64,000 nucleotides of DNA from Sinomonas atrocyanea. GTDB taxonomy: Bacteria; Actinomycetota; Actinomycetes; Actinomycetales; Micrococcaceae. The position numbers and the translations under genes are program-made. Where the stretch lies: NCBI RefSeq assembly GCF_030811715.1, contig NZ_JAUSRH010000009.1, positions 62,001 through 126,000 of the forward strand, given 5' to 3'. Shown here one piece after another: positions 1-8,934 of this stretch. Every line of letters starts with the position of its first letter. The stretch's first letter is position 1. Below the pieces are notes generated by a model that worked only from the letters and a program-made list of their open reading frames with translations, was not told where the DNA came from and ran no database searches.

Positions 1-1
1 C

Positions 2-97
2 GTCTCCCCGGAGTCACTCACCAGGGTGCGAGAGTTCAAGCGCGAGCAGAAGGCCGCCGCGAGGGCCCACAAGGCGGCGAAGGGCCCGGCCTCGTAG
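2..97 (+). CDS. C-terminal end of a protein cut by the window start
   Basis: An open frame runs in from the left edge and stops at TAG (95-97). The last 31 residues are rich in Lys, Arg and Ala (for example REFKREQKAAARAHKAAKG), the composition of a basic, probably helical tail. No start or domain is visible, so the family cannot be named. The frame could be chance, but the composition looks coding and no competing frame on this stretch is better. Confidence 0.5.
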   Translation, partial: VSPESLTRVREFKREQKAAARAHKAAKGPAS

Positions 98-473
98 GGG
101 CGGCGGAGCGCTCGGCTGGACGTGGGCGCCGGAGATCTGCGAGGATCGGCCCAGCCGGATTGTCCGGCCCATCATCACGCCCTCGGCAGTGCGCCGGGGC
201 ATCCAGGACGCGCCGGCAGGCGCCACGAGGGGGAGCAGACGTGATCGCTGCAGTGAGCGGGGTGGCCGTTCCGGCCTGCTGCGCACCCCTGCGCCCGTCT
301 GCCCCCGCCGCCTGAACCAGGCTTCCCGAACCCTGGGCCCCGGCATGCCCGCGCCGCCGCGCCGGACGCCGCGCCGGGGCCTCCGCAGGCACCGCGGACG
401 GCAGACACCGCCCTTGCCATGCCCCGCTCAGACGAGCGCGGGCCCGAAGCGATGCCGCAAAGCGAGCCCTGCC
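98..473. other. 376-nt gap before the FBP-domain gene, no convincing gene
   Basis: Open frames exist here on both strands but they are Arg/Pro/Gly-rich and look like high-GC shadows. A 24-codon frame starting GTG at 241, after a GGGGGAG ribosome-site-like stretch, encodes a small Ala/Pro/Cys-rich peptide; I see nothing else to support it. The promoter of the gene at 474 presumably lies in the right part of this gap. Confidence 0.4.
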
Positions 474-968
474 ATGCAGAAGACCACCCTGAACCAGATC
501 CGTTCCTCCTTCATCAACGCCAGCCGGTCCGAGGCCGCCCGGCTCAGCCCGCCGAAGGACTTCGACGACCTCGACTGGGACGCCCTCGACGTCCTGGGCT
601 GGCGCGACCCGAAGATGCCCCTGCGCGGCTACCTCGTGGTGCCGCAGGCCGACGGGCGGATCGTCTCCGCCCTGCTCCGCGCGCCCGAGGGCGGCGCCCG
701 GAAGAACCGCGCCGTGCTGTGCGAGCTGTGCCGCTCGGTGGACGCCACGAACGATGTCCTCCTGTGGGTCGCCCGCCGTGCCGGGGCATCGGGCCGCAAC
801 GGCAACACCGTCGGCACCCTCATCTGCGCCGACTTCGAGTGCAGCGCCAACGTGCGCGTCGAGCCGCCGGCGGACCCCATCAACCCCGATCCGTCGCTCG
901 TCGTGGCGAAGCGGATCGAGGGCCTGGGTGCGCGCGCCGGGCTGTTCGTGGAGAAGGTACGCGGCTAG
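474..968 (+). CDS. FBP-domain (FusB/EF-G-binding C-terminal-like) zinc-finger protein
   Basis: The 164-residue protein carries four cysteines in the arrangement CELC (Cys83, Cys86) and CADFEC (Cys118, Cys123), the treble-clef zinc finger of the FBP_C family, related to the C-terminal domain of FusB/FusC elongation-factor-G-binding proteins. In those proteins this domain contacts EF-G and releases it from the ribosome; whether this actinobacterial homologue does so is inference. The N-terminal third (IRSSFINASRSEAARL) is also typical of the family. The ATG at 474 was chosen because the frame upstream to 189 has shadow-like composition. A perfect hairpin (981-1012) follows the stop and separates it from the convergent permease. 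Confidence 0.8.
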   Translation: MQKTTLNQIRSSFINASRSEAARLSPPKDFDDLDWDALDVLGWRDPKMPLRGYLVVPQADGRIVSALLRAPEGGARKNRAVLCELCRSVDATNDVLLWVARRAGASGRNGNTVGTLICADFECSANVRVEPPADPINPDPSLVVAKRIEGLGARAGLFVEKVRG

Positions 969-980
969 GGGAGGCGGCCT

Positions 981-1012
981 GCGCACGACGCCGGCCACCC
1001 GGCGTCGTGCGC
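981..1012. terminator. Perfect hairpin between convergent genes (repeat family A)
   Basis: GCGCACGACGCCGG (981-994), loop CCAC, then its exact complement (999-1012): a 14-bp stem, with GAGGC/GCCTC as outer flanks. It lies 12 nt after the FBP gene and 6 nt before the permease stop on the other strand, so it can end transcription from both sides. There is no T-tract. The same core recurs at many places in the window. Confidence 0.75.
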
Positions 1013-1018
1013 GGAGCC

Positions 1019-2458
1019 TCACCGCTCGCTGGAGGCGCCCGCCTGGGCGTGGCGCGGGCTGTCCGGGTTGAGCAGCGAGTGCCGGCGGGAGTAGCCGAAG
1101 TAGATCGCGAGACCGATCACGAGCCACACGGCGAACCGGACCCACGTCTCCCACGGCAGGGAGATGATCAGCCAGAGGGAGAACAGGACCCCGATCGCGG
1201 GGATCACCGGCATGAGCGGCGTGCGGAAGGACCGGGGGATCTCGGGGCTGCGGTAGCGCAGCACGATCACGGCCAGGCACACCACCACGAACGCGGAGAG
1301 GATGCCGATGTTAGTCAGCTCGGCGACCGTGTTGATCGGCAGGATGCCGGCCAGGATGGCCGAGCCGACTCCGACGATCCACGTGACCCGGGTGGGGACG
1401 TGCCGCTTCGGGTCGGTCCGGGCGAACCACTTGGGCAGCAGCCCGTCGCGGCTCATCGAGAACCACACGCGCGTCACGCCGAGCATGAAGGTGAGCATCA
1501 CCGTCAGGATCGAGACGATCGCGCCGACGGCGATCACGTCCGCCACCCCGGGGAGCCCCACCGCGGCGAACGCGCTCGCGAAGCCGGACTTCGGGTCGAT
1601 CTGCGTGTAGTTCTGCATCCCGGTGAGGACGAGGGTCGCCAGGACGTACAGGACCATGGCGATCACGAGCGAGTAGATGATGGCCTTGGGCATGTGCCGG
1701 GTGGCGTCGCGGGACTCCTCGGCGGCGGTGCTCATGGCGTCGTAGCCGAAGACGGCGAAGAACACTGTGGCTGCCCCGGTCATCACCCCGCCGAAGCCGA
1801 AGGGGAAGTACGGGTGGTAGTTGGCGCTGTTGATGTGGAACACGCCCAGGACCACAATGACCACGACGAGCAGCACCTTCAGGGCCACGATCAGCAGCTC
1901 GAACCGGCCGGTGCTCTGGATCCCGCGGGTGAGGATCCAGGCCGTGAGCAGGCACAGGATGATCGCGAAGACGTCCACCACGTGCCCGGGGCCCGTGCCG
2001 GGCGCACCGAGCATCCACGCGGGCAGGTCGACGCCGAGCTGGCCCACGAGGAACCCGAAGTACCCGGAGATGCCGATGGCGACCACGGCGACGATGGCCG
2101 TGTACTCGAGCAGCAGGTCCCAGCCGATGAACCAGCCCACCACCTCGCCGAGGGCCGCGTACCCGTAGGTGTAGGCCGAGCCGGCCTTGGGGATCATGCC
2201 CGCGAACTCGGCGTAGGAGAGGGCCGCGGCCGCGCTCGCGACCCCGGCGACGAGGAAGGAGATGAGCACGGCCGGCCCCGCGGTCTGGTGGGCGACGGCG
2301 CCGGCGAGCGAGAAGATGCCCGCGCCGATGATCCCGCCGACGCCGATCGCAGTGAGCTGCCAGAGCCCGAGGGTCCGGGACAGGTGCCCGATGCCTGGCT
2401 CGTCCTCGATCTCACCGATTGGCTTGCGCCGGAGTATGGACTGTCGTGAGCCTGACAT
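1019..2458 (-). CDS. APC-family (cationic amino acid transporter-like) permease
   Basis: The 479-residue protein is strongly hydrophobic with about 12-14 membrane segments. The first segment carries the APC-superfamily glycine motif GVGGIIGAGIF (about residues 39-49), which forms the unwound substrate-binding part of TM1. The overall pattern, including the C-terminal RYRSPEIPRSFRTP loop followed by two last helices, matches bacterial relatives of the CAT family (YfnA/RocE-like), which import amino acids by proton symport. The ATG at 2458 has an AGGAGG ribosome site. It lies 161 bp downstream of the PHP gene on the same strand with a hairpin between, so it is probably a separate transcript. 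Substrate is not determined. Confidence 0.85.
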   Translation of the reverse strand: MSGSRQSILRRKPIGEIEDEPGIGHLSRTLGLWQLTAIGVGGIIGAGIFSLAGAVAHQTAGPAVLISFLVAGVASAAAALSYAEFAGMIPKAGSAYTYGYAALGEVVGWFIGWDLLLEYTAIVAVVAIGISGYFGFLVGQLGVDLPAWMLGAPGTGPGHVVDVFAIILCLLTAWILTRGIQSTGRFELLIVALKVLLVVVIVVLGVFHINSANYHPYFPFGFGGVMTGAATVFFAVFGYDAMSTAAEESRDATRHMPKAIIYSLVIAMVLYVLATLVLTGMQNYTQIDPKSGFASAFAAVGLPGVADVIAVGAIVSILTVMLTFMLGVTRVWFSMSRDGLLPKWFARTDPKRHVPTRVTWIVGVGSAILAGILPINTVAELTNIGILSAFVVVCLAVIVLRYRSPEIPRSFRTPLMPVIPAIGVLFSLWLIISLPWETWVRFAVWLVIGLAIYFGYSRRHSLLNPDSPRHAQAGASSER

Positions 2459-2557
2459 CGCGGCCTCCTGGTGGTTGGCTCTCGATCCTCGGATGCTCCG
2501 CAGGGTACTCCTGTCCCGGCCTCCTGTCGCCGCCGGATCCGGGCCGGTCCGGCCCGG

Positions 2558-2609
2558 AGCACGACGCCGGCGGGCCGCCTCCCGCGAGGCGACCCGCCGA
2601 CGTCGTGCT
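2558..2609. terminator. Long imperfect hairpin after the PHP hydrolase gene (repeat family A)
   Basis: AGCACGACG and CGGCGGG on the left pair with CCCGCCG and CGTCGTGCT on the right, with GCCTC/GAGGC inside: a 52-nt near-palindrome 11 nt after the stop of the gene at 2620. It shares the ACGACGCCGG core with the hairpin at 981 and probably terminates the hydrolase transcript before the permease. Confidence 0.65.
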
Positions 2610-2619
2610 TCTGCGGCCG

Positions 2620-4194
2620 CTACTTGGACCCGAGGAAGATCGGGTTCGTCAGGGCGGCCATCGGCCCGAGGGGGAGGTCCGGGCCCATCTCGGTGCCGCT
2701 GCCCGAGGTGCCGTCGCCCTTCGGGTGGCGGACCTCGACGCGGAGGTAGGCGGCCAGCTGCGGGGTGGTGACCCACGTGACCGTGCCCTGGCCCGAGGCC
2801 GGCAGGGTGACCTGCTGCGTCTGGCCCTCGTCGGTGATGAAGCGCACCACGCCGTTCGGCACCCCGCCGATGTTCGCCGTCACCGTGACCGGGGCGTCCG
2901 GGGCGACGTCGAGCCGCTCGCCGATGCCCGCGGTCTTCCCGCCGGACTTCACGGTGAGGTCGAGGGTGATGTCCGCCGACTGCGCGATCCAGGACCGGCC
3001 GCTGCGGATGCCGTCCAGGATCGCGTCGTGCGAGAGCGCCGCGGCGTTGACCACGTTGTGCGGCCAGCCGATGACCTGCGGGGAGCTGTGCGCGTCGGAG
3101 TTGCCCATGGCCGGCAGCCAGCGGCCGTTGGTGCGGACGGAGTGGACGAGCATCGAGTCCCAGGTGCTGATGGACATCTCGTCGTCGTGGGTCCACGGGC
3201 CCGTCCAGACCTCGACAGCGTCGGCGTCGTCGTAGCCGAACTTCCAGCGGCACGCGACGTAGGGGCAGTACGGGTGGGCGGGGACCACGAGGCCGCCGCG
3301 GGCGTGGATGAGCTGCGCGGCGTCCTCGAAGCCCTTGTCCCGGGCGCGGTAGCGCCAGTCGATCCAGTCCCCGGGCGGCAGTCCGAGCGCGAGGTAGTGG
3401 CCGTTGCGCGTGGTCACCTCCTCGCCGGTGAGGATGAGGAGGTCGTTGCCGGCGAGCGGGCCCCACACCCCGTGCGAGGCGGGCGTGTTGTGGTCGGTGG
3501 AGATCATGAAGTCGAGGCGGGCGGCGCGGGCGCCCGCGGCCACCTCCTCCGGGGTCCGCTTGCCGTCCGAGTAGACGGTGTGGAGGTGGGCGTCGCCGCG
3601 GTACCAGCCCGCGCCCTTGCCGGCCACGGCCGGGGCCGGGTACTTCGGCTGGTAGGGGGCGCCGTCGGGGCCGTAGTCGAGGGTGACGGTGACCGTGTAG
3701 TCGAGGCCGGCCTCGGCGACCTGGTACGGGCCGAGGGCGATGTTCCAGGTGCCCTTGCCGATGGGGCCGGGGAGGTAGCCGGGCGTGGCCTCGGCGGCGC
3801 TGATGAAGAACTCGGTCCGGAAGCCGCCGGACCAGCCGCGGAAGCCCTTGCCCTGGAGCCGCGTGCCCCGCTCGTCGAAGATGCCGATGTCGCACGAGTT
3901 GGAGAGCAGGCCGGGGGCCACCGCGGGCCTGCTGTACGTGTAGGAGACGCTGATCCTGTTCACGCCGGCCGGGACCTCGACGGGCAGGTAGACGAAGTCG
4001 GCCGCCCCGGGGTCCAGATGGCCGGTGATCGTCTTGGTCTTCTGGGCACCGCTGTCCGCGGCCGCGAAGCTCATGGGCGTCAGGGTCACGGCGGCGCCGG
4101 CGAGGGCCGCTGCCAGGAAGCCCCGGCGCGAGGTGGAGAGGAGGGCAGGGGTGTCGCCGCTGTGGGCCTTGCAGGGGGAAGTCACCCGCGACAT
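2620..4194 (-). CDS. Tat-exported CehA/McbA-family PHP metallohydrolase
   Basis: The 524-residue protein begins with a twin-arginine signal (SRRGFLAA, residues 22-29) followed by an Ala-rich hydrophobic segment, so it is predicted to be exported folded. The middle part has the PHP-fold metal motifs GDAHLHT (about residues 200-206), STDHN (about 231-235), a GEEVT stretch and PAHPY, as in the CehA/McbA family, which includes the carbaryl hydrolase CehA. The last 120 residues look like a beta-sandwich. Members are assumed to hydrolyse esters or phosphoesters; the substrate here is unknown. Start at 4194 is the only Met ahead of the signal; its ribosome site is weak. Confidence 0.85.
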   Translation of the reverse strand: MSRVTSPCKAHSGDTPALLSTSRRGFLAAALAGAAVTLTPMSFAAADSGAQKTKTITGHLDPGAADFVYLPVEVPAGVNRISVSYTYSRPAVAPGLLSNSCDIGIFDERGTRLQGKGFRGWSGGFRTEFFISAAEATPGYLPGPIGKGTWNIALGPYQVAEAGLDYTVTVTLDYGPDGAPYQPKYPAPAVAGKGAGWYRGDAHLHTVYSDGKRTPEEVAAGARAARLDFMISTDHNTPASHGVWGPLAGNDLLILTGEEVTTRNGHYLALGLPPGDWIDWRYRARDKGFEDAAQLIHARGGLVVPAHPYCPYVACRWKFGYDDADAVEVWTGPWTHDDEMSISTWDSMLVHSVRTNGRWLPAMGNSDAHSSPQVIGWPHNVVNAAALSHDAILDGIRSGRSWIAQSADITLDLTVKSGGKTAGIGERLDVAPDAPVTVTANIGGVPNGVVRFITDEGQTQQVTLPASGQGTVTWVTTPQLAAYLRVEVRHPKGDGTSGSGTEMGPDLPLGPMAALTNPIFLGSK

Positions 4195-4271
4195 CGTGGT
4201 GCCCCTTACTTAACGGTAGGCAACGCGGGGAGGGCCGGGGCCTGAACACCGCGGGTGGATAGTCTGGCCCC

Positions 4272-5396
4272 ATGAATGCCACGCCCGCGCTGAGCCCGAT
4301 GCCCCGGACGCTCGAGGTCGAGTCCCTCGAGCGCTTCGATGCGCTCGTGGCGGGCGGTGCGACGGCGATGGCGGGGTGGCACCTCCAGTCGGTCGACCTC
4401 ACGGAGCGCTCGGGTCCGCTCAAGGCGCTCGACCCCTCGGGGGCGATGTTTCTGGGCTGCCGGCTGGCCGAGGGCATGGAGCAGTCGCTGCGCGCCCGCG
4501 GAGCCCTCGTCTTCCCGATCCTCCCCGGCGTCCCGTTCGACCCCTACCGGCCCACCCTCTATACCGGGCCCGAGCTGTACGAGGGCGTCACGGCCCGGCC
4601 CTACGAGCAGACCCCGGACGCCCTCATCTACGCGTGGACCAAGCGGCAGGGGCGCGCCGGCGTCGAGTCCGCGATCTCGGCCGCCCTCCACGACCACCAC
4701 ATCGGCGAGGCCCTCCAGGACGCGCTCGAGGGCGAGTTCGCCGGGCGCCGGATCGTGGGCGTCATGGGCGGCCATGTCGCCCCCCGAGGGAGCCGCACGT
4801 ACGACGACGCCGCCCGCCTCGGGCGCGGGCTCGCTGCGGCCGGGCTCGTGGTCGCCACCGGGGGAGGGCCGGGCGCGATGGAGGCCGCGAACCTCGGCGC
4901 CTACCTCTCGGCGTTCCCGGAGCGGGCGCTCGACGCGGCGCAGCGGCAGATCGCCGTCGTGCCCCTCTTCCGCCCGTCCGTGAGCGCGTGGGCGCGGGCC
5001 GCGCTCGGCGTCCTCGGCGGGTTCCCCGGCGGTGCCGAGAACCTCGGGGTGCCGACGTGGTTCTACGGCCACGAGCCGCCCAACATGTTCGCGACCCACG
5101 TCGCCAAGTACTTCGCGAATTCGGTCCGCGAGGCCGTGCTCCTCGAGAAGTGCACCGGCGGGGTCGTCTTCCTGCCGGGCGCGGCGGGGACCGTGCAGGA
5201 GGTCTTCCAGGACGCGTGCGAGAACTACTACGGCGCGGACGGGACCATCACCCCGATGGTCCTCGTCGGGGTGCGGCACTGGACCGAGGAGCTGCCCGCC
5301 TGGCCGCTGCTCTCGAGGCTGGCCGAGGGGCGCGGCATGGCGGGGCGCGTGCACCTGGTCGACTCGGTCGACGAGGCCGTCGCCGTCCTGCGCTGA
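4272..5396 (+). CDS. LOG-family (lysine-decarboxylase-like, Rossmann) protein
   Basis: The 374-residue protein carries the nucleotide-binding Rossmann features of the LOG family in its C-terminal half: GVMGGH, ATGGGPGAMEAAN (about residues 195-207) and FLPGAAGTVQEVFQ (about 300-313), the last corresponding to the PGGxGTxxE catalytic motif with Ala in place of the second Gly. LOG proteins hydrolyse cytokinin or purine nucleoside 5'-monophosphates to base plus ribose phosphate. The 150-residue N-terminal extension is not found in short LOG proteins, so this belongs to the longer bacterial branch whose substrate is not established. It ends 13 nt before the 21-bp repeat array. Confidence 0.75.
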   Translation: MNATPALSPMPRTLEVESLERFDALVAGGATAMAGWHLQSVDLTERSGPLKALDPSGAMFLGCRLAEGMEQSLRARGALVFPILPGVPFDPYRPTLYTGPELYEGVTARPYEQTPDALIYAWTKRQGRAGVESAISAALHDHHIGEALQDALEGEFAGRRIVGVMGGHVAPRGSRTYDDAARLGRGLAAAGLVVATGGGPGAMEAANLGAYLSAFPERALDAAQRQIAVVPLFRPSVSAWARAALGVLGGFPGGAENLGVPTWFYGHEPPNMFATHVAKYFANSVREAVLLEKCTGGVVFLPGAAGTVQEVFQDACENYYGADGTITPMVLVGVRHWTEELPAWPLLSRLAEGRGMAGRVHLVDSVDEAVAVLR

Positions 5397-5409
5397 CCCC
5401 GCCGGCCGC

Positions 5410-5513
5410 AGGGACATGACCCCACAACGCAGGGACATGACCCCACAGCGCAGGGACATGACCCCACAGCCAGGAGGCCGGTTGAGGGGTCATGTCCCTA
5501 GGTTGAGGGGTCA
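5410..5513. repeat. Repeat family B array: three direct and two inverted 21-bp units
   Basis: AGGGACATGACCCCACA occurs at 5410, 5431 and 5452, an exact 21-bp period. The inverted unit TTGAGGGGTCATGTCCCT starts at 5482, and a shortened one (TTGAGGGGTCA) at 5503, again 21 bp apart. Units 3 and 4 form a 14-bp perfect stem. The array fills the gap between the convergent LOG and MFS genes, and the TGA stop of the MFS gene lies inside the last unit. It could act as a bidirectional terminator; the regular spacing is more than that requires. Confidence 0.9.
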
Positions 5514-6836
5514 GTCCAGCTCGCGCCGGGTGCCCTCCGGGGTGGACAGGACGGCCACGAAGGCGACGAGCAGGATCGCGACCCAGAAGGCCGCGACCGG
5601 CCACAGGGCGCCGCCGGCGGCGAGGATCAGGCCCGTGATGACCATCGGGGTGAAGCCCGCGCCGAGCATCGAGGCCGTGTGGTAGGCCAGCGAGGCGCCC
5701 GTGTAGCGGTGCCGGGTCGGGAACTGCTCGGCCACGTACGCGGCGATGGGGCCGTAGAGGACGCCCTGGACCAGGCCGTTGCCGATCACGATCGCGAGGG
5801 CGAAGCCCCACAGGGTGCCGTTGGTCATCAGCAGGACCGTCGGGTACGCCGCGACGATGCCGAGCAGCGCCCCGAAGGCGAGCACGCGGCGTCGTCCGAG
5901 CCGGTCGGAGAGGCGCGCCGAGACGAAGCACATCACGAGGGTCAGGACCGCCGCACCGGCCTTGATGTTGAGCACGCCGTTCTTGTCGGCGCCCGCTGCG
6001 ACGGCCACGGAGACGCCCCACACCGTCGTCATCGCCTGGCAGACGTAGAAGGCGGTCGTCGCGGCGAGCCCGAGCAGGACGGCGCGCTTGGAATGGCGGA
6101 GCACCTCGACGATCGGCACGCGGCGCTTCTCGCTGGCGGCCTCGAGGCGCTGGAAGACGGGGGTCTCCGAGACCTTGAGGCGGATCACGAGGCCCACACC
6201 GATCAGCACGGCGGAGAGGAGGAACGGCACCCGCCAGCCCCAGACGAGGAACTGGCTGCCGGAGAGGGCGGCGAAGAGGGAGAGGCCGAGCGTGCCCAGG
6301 ATTGCGCCGGCGGGACCGCCCGCGTTGGCGAAGGACGCCGCGAAGCCGCGGTGCTTCTTCGGTGCATGCTCGATGGCCATCAGGGCCGCGCCGCCCCACT
6401 CGCCGCCCACGGCGACGCCCTGGACGAGGCGGAGCACCACGAGCGTGACGGGCGCGGCCATGCCCACCTGGGCGGTCGGCGGCAGCAGGCCGATCGCCAC
6501 CGTGCCCGCGCCCATGATGACCATCGAGAGGACGAGCACCTTCTTGCGGCCCACGAGGTCGCCGAAGTGGCCGAAGACCAGGCCGCCGAGCGGGCGCGCC
6601 ACGTAGCCGACGGCGAGCGTGACGAACGAGGCGAACAGCGCGAACCCGGGTCCGAGGTTCGCGAAGAACACCTTGTCGAAGACCAGGGAGGCGGCGGTCG
6701 CGTAGAGCATGAAGTCGTAGTACTCGATGGCGCTGCCGATGAAGGACGAGGCCAGGATGCGGCGCATGTCCTTCGTGTTGAGCGTCGCGACGGGCACGGC
6801 GGTCTGGGAGGCCATCGTGGTGCTTTCGGTGGTCAC
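5511..6836 (-). CDS. MFS transporter of the metabolite:H+ symporter (MHS) family
   Basis: The 441-residue protein has about 12 membrane segments and the MHS signatures: SFIGSAIEYYDF before TM1, RPLGGLVFGHFGDLVGRKK between TM2 and TM3, and GGEWGGAALMAIEH in TM5. MHS members (ShiA, ProP, KgtP) import organic acids or osmolytes with protons. The GTG at 6836 is preferred over the internal ATG at 6815 because only the former has a GAGGA ribosome site. It is 37 nt downstream of the MBL-fold gene and probably co-transcribed, so the pair may import and process one compound. Its stop codon lies in a repeat unit. Confidence 0.85.
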   Translation of the reverse strand: MTTESTTMASQTAVPVATLNTKDMRRILASSFIGSAIEYYDFMLYATAASLVFDKVFFANLGPGFALFASFVTLAVGYVARPLGGLVFGHFGDLVGRKKVLVLSMVIMGAGTVAIGLLPPTAQVGMAAPVTLVVLRLVQGVAVGGEWGGAALMAIEHAPKKHRGFAASFANAGGPAGAILGTLGLSLFAALSGSQFLVWGWRVPFLLSAVLIGVGLVIRLKVSETPVFQRLEAASEKRRVPIVEVLRHSKRAVLLGLAATTAFYVCQAMTTVWGVSVAVAAGADKNGVLNIKAGAAVLTLVMCFVSARLSDRLGRRRVLAFGALLGIVAAYPTVLLMTNGTLWGFALAIVIGNGLVQGVLYGPIAAYVAEQFPTRHRYTGASLAYHTASMLGAGFTPMVITGLILAAGGALWPVAAFWVAILLVAFVAVLSTPEGTRRELD

Positions 6837-6873
6837 AGGGGAGTCCTCTTCCAATGATGGGCTGCGGGCGGCG

Positions 6874-7899
6874 TCAGCGCTGACGGCCGAACGGGATGAC
6901 GTCGAGGTCCTTCGGGAGCACGAACCGGCCGGAGAAGTGCTCGGACGCCTCGGCCCACACGCTCTCGGGCGCGTGGCCGGGGACGAGGTGGTGCAGGGCG
7001 AGCGCCGCGGCGTCGGCGGCCTCGGCGGCCTTGGCCGCCTCGCGCACGCTCGTGTGGGACTTGTAGTGGTGGTCCCGGGCGGCGCGGGAGGCCTCATCTG
7101 TCCGGTCCCCGTAGAGGGACTCGACCCAGTCGAAGTCGATGGCCTCGTGCAGGAGCAGGTCGGTGCCCTGCGCGAGGGTGACGAGGTTGGGGGTGAAGCA
7201 CGTGTCCCCGGAGATCGTCACGGAGCCCTCGGCGGTGTCGAAGCGGAACGCGAACGCCGGCGCGATGGGCGGGTGCTCGACGAGGATCGCGGTGACGGTC
7301 ACGAGCTCGTCGCGGTAGACCTCGAACGGGGCCATCTCGGGGGTCGCGTTGGTGTTCGGGTGGTAGCCGATGCCCGCCGGGATCTCGATGTCCTCCGGGT
7401 GGAACACCTCGAGGGGGCTGGGCTTGAGCGAGTCCAGGATGCGGTCGTTGAGGTCCGTCGCGTGCGCGGCCATGAGCGCCTCGAACATCTCTCGCGTGCC
7501 CGGCGTCGGGTTCTGCGGGGCGAGTGGGGCCGGAGGCACGACGGCGCGCGGGGACACCGGGGGCAGCTCGCCGCGGTTGCCGGGGCCGATGATGCGCACC
7601 GGATCCGTGCCGGCCCGGTGCTGGAGGGCGTAGAGGCCGAAGATGCCGATCCCGGCGAGGTCGTAGACGTGGTCCGAGTGCAGGTGCGTGATGAACAGGG
7701 CCCGCATCCCGGCCAGGTCGAGCCCGGACTGCGCGAGCCGGCGCCCCGCGCCCTGGCCGGCGTCGACGAGGTAGAACGCGTCCCCGACCACCACGGCTGT
7801 GGCGATGCCGGTGCGCTCGCCGGCGTCGGCGGCGGCCCACCAGCGGGGGCCGCCCGCGGTGCCGAGGGTGATGATGCGGGGCGCGAGGCTCGGGGCCAT
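6874..7899 (-). CDS. MBL-fold metallohydrolase (RNase Z/arylsulfatase-like)
   Basis: The 341-residue protein has the metallo-beta-lactamase motif THLHSDH (His72, His74, Asp76, His77) and a second metal site around SGDTCFTPN, with a late HLVPGH. It is most like the RNase Z/AtsA-type branch that acts on small esters and lactones. It has no signal peptide and is predicted cytosolic. The ATG at 7899 has a CAGGAG ribosome site. The gene heads a probable two-gene operon with the MHS transporter and is divergent from a LysR-type regulator, an arrangement in which the regulator usually controls the neighbouring operon. Confidence 0.8.
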   Translation of the reverse strand: MAPSLAPRIITLGTAGGPRWWAAADAGERTGIATAVVVGDAFYLVDAGQGAGRRLAQSGLDLAGMRALFITHLHSDHVYDLAGIGIFGLYALQHRAGTDPVRIIGPGNRGELPPVSPRAVVPPAPLAPQNPTPGTREMFEALMAAHATDLNDRILDSLKPSPLEVFHPEDIEIPAGIGYHPNTNATPEMAPFEVYRDELVTVTAILVEHPPIAPAFAFRFDTAEGSVTISGDTCFTPNLVTLAQGTDLLLHEAIDFDWVESLYGDRTDEASRAARDHHYKSHTSVREAAKAAEAADAAALALHHLVPGHAPESVWAEASEHFSGRFVLPKDLDVIPFGRQR

Positions 7900-7962
7900 G
7901 GGTACTCCTGGAATCTCTGGACGGCGGTCTGGGATCCAGTGTGGTCAGCGCCACAGCTTTTG

Positions 7963-7968
7963 TATAAT
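7963..7968 (+). promoter_or_regulatory. Consensus -10 box (TATAAT) for the LysR gene
   Basis: A perfect TATAAT stands 34 nt before the LysR start in the 102-nt divergent spacer between the MBL-fold and LysR genes. No good -35 is seen 17 nt upstream. ATCAATCAAT follows directly; a LysR binding site is likely in this spacer but I could not single one out. Confidence 0.55.
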
Positions 7969-8001
7969 CAATCAATCCGTACAGAACGATCAGGAACACT
8001 T

Positions 8002-8934
8002 ATGTCTTCGGAGTTCACCCTCCGCCAGCTCGAGTACTTCGTGGCGGTGCTCGACGCCGGCTCCGTCACCGAGGCGGCACGGCGCAGCAGCATCTCCCAG
8101 GCGGCGGCGTCCATGGCCATCGGCCAGCTCGAGCGCGCGCTCGGCGTGGACCTGTTCGTGCGCGCCCGGTCCAAGCGGCTCGTGCCCACCGAAGCGGGGA
8201 CGGCGCTCGGCCTGCGCGCGCGGCGGGTGCTCGACGAGGCCGCCGAGATCCCCGCGAGCGTCCGGGCCGGGTGGGAGGAGCTGCGCGGGCGGGTCCGGCT
8301 CGGGTGCATGATCGCCATCAGTCCGCGCCTCATGCCCCGCCTCCTGGCCGAGACCGCGCGGCGGTGGCCGGAGATCGAGGTGGAGTTCGTCGAGGGCGCC
8401 GCGGAGGAGCTCCAGCGCGCGGTCGCCGACGGCGAGCTCGACGCTGCGGTCGTGTACTCGCTCCAGGCAGTGCCCGGCGTGGACTTCGTGACGCTCGCCG
8501 AGTCCCGCCCGCACTTCCAGCTGGCCGAGGGCCACCCGCTCGCGGGCCGCCCGTCGCTGCGGTTCGCCGACCTCGCCGAGTACGACGCCGTCCTCTTCGA
8601 TGTCCCCCCGAGCGCCGAGCGCGTCCTGGCCATGTTCGAGTCCGCGGGCGTGGCGCCGCGGGTGCGGTGGCGCAGCGTCGTGTCGGAGACGATCCGCGCG
8701 ATCGTCGCGAGCGGCCTCGGCTACTCGGTGACGAATGTCTGGGAGGGCGTCGAGGAGCTGTTCCGCGCCAGCGGCGTGGTGCTCGTGCCCGTCGCGGACC
8801 CGACGCCGCACAACGCGGTGGTCGCCGCCGTCCCCCCGGGCCTGCGCCGCCCTCGCCGGGTCGATGCCGTCCTCGGAGCCGCCCGCGACGTCGCGTCCCC
8901 GGGTCAGCCCTCGGGCGATCGCGTAGGGACATGA
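8002..8934 (+). CDS. LysR-family transcriptional regulator
   Basis: The 310-residue protein has the LysR winged helix-turn-helix at the N-terminus (LRQLEYFVAVLDAGSVTEAA, about residues 7-26, through residue 60) and a two-lobed effector domain (about 90-300). It is divergent from the MBL hydrolase/MHS transporter operon, its probable target, and the effector may be the compound those proteins handle. The C-terminus runs into the 21-bp repeat: the TGA stop (8932-8934) is the TGA inside the first GGGACATGACCCC unit, so the repeat may have set the present end of the protein. Confidence 0.88.
   Translation: MSSEFTLRQLEYFVAVLDAGSVTEAARRSSISQAAASMAIGQLERALGVDLFVRARSKRLVPTEAGTALGLRARRVLDEAAEIPASVRAGWEELRGRVRLGCMIAISPRLMPRLLAETARRWPEIEVEFVEGAAEELQRAVADGELDAAVVYSLQAVPGVDFVTLAESRPHFQLAEGHPLAGRPSLRFADLAEYDAVLFDVPPSAERVLAMFESAGVAPRVRWRSVVSETIRAIVASGLGYSVTNVWEGVEELFRASGVVLVPVADPTPHNAVVAAVPPGLRRPRRVDAVLGAARDVASPGQPSGDRVGT

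Noticed and set aside
241-315. Possible 24-residue peptide gene (GTG start) upstream of the FBP gene
   Set aside because: A ribosome-site-like stretch alone is too little; composition is not distinctive.
1019-4477. A single long minus-strand frame covering permease and PHP hydrolase region
   Set aside because: Only 1019-2458 reads as a membrane protein; the upstream part is Arg/Pro/Gly-rich shadow of the PHP gene in another frame, and AGGAGG marks the start at 2458.
7540-7560. GCACGACGGCGCGCGGGG in the MBL-fold gene as a family A repeat
   Set aside because: Only ACGACG and the GC-rich flank match; could easily be chance at this GC content.
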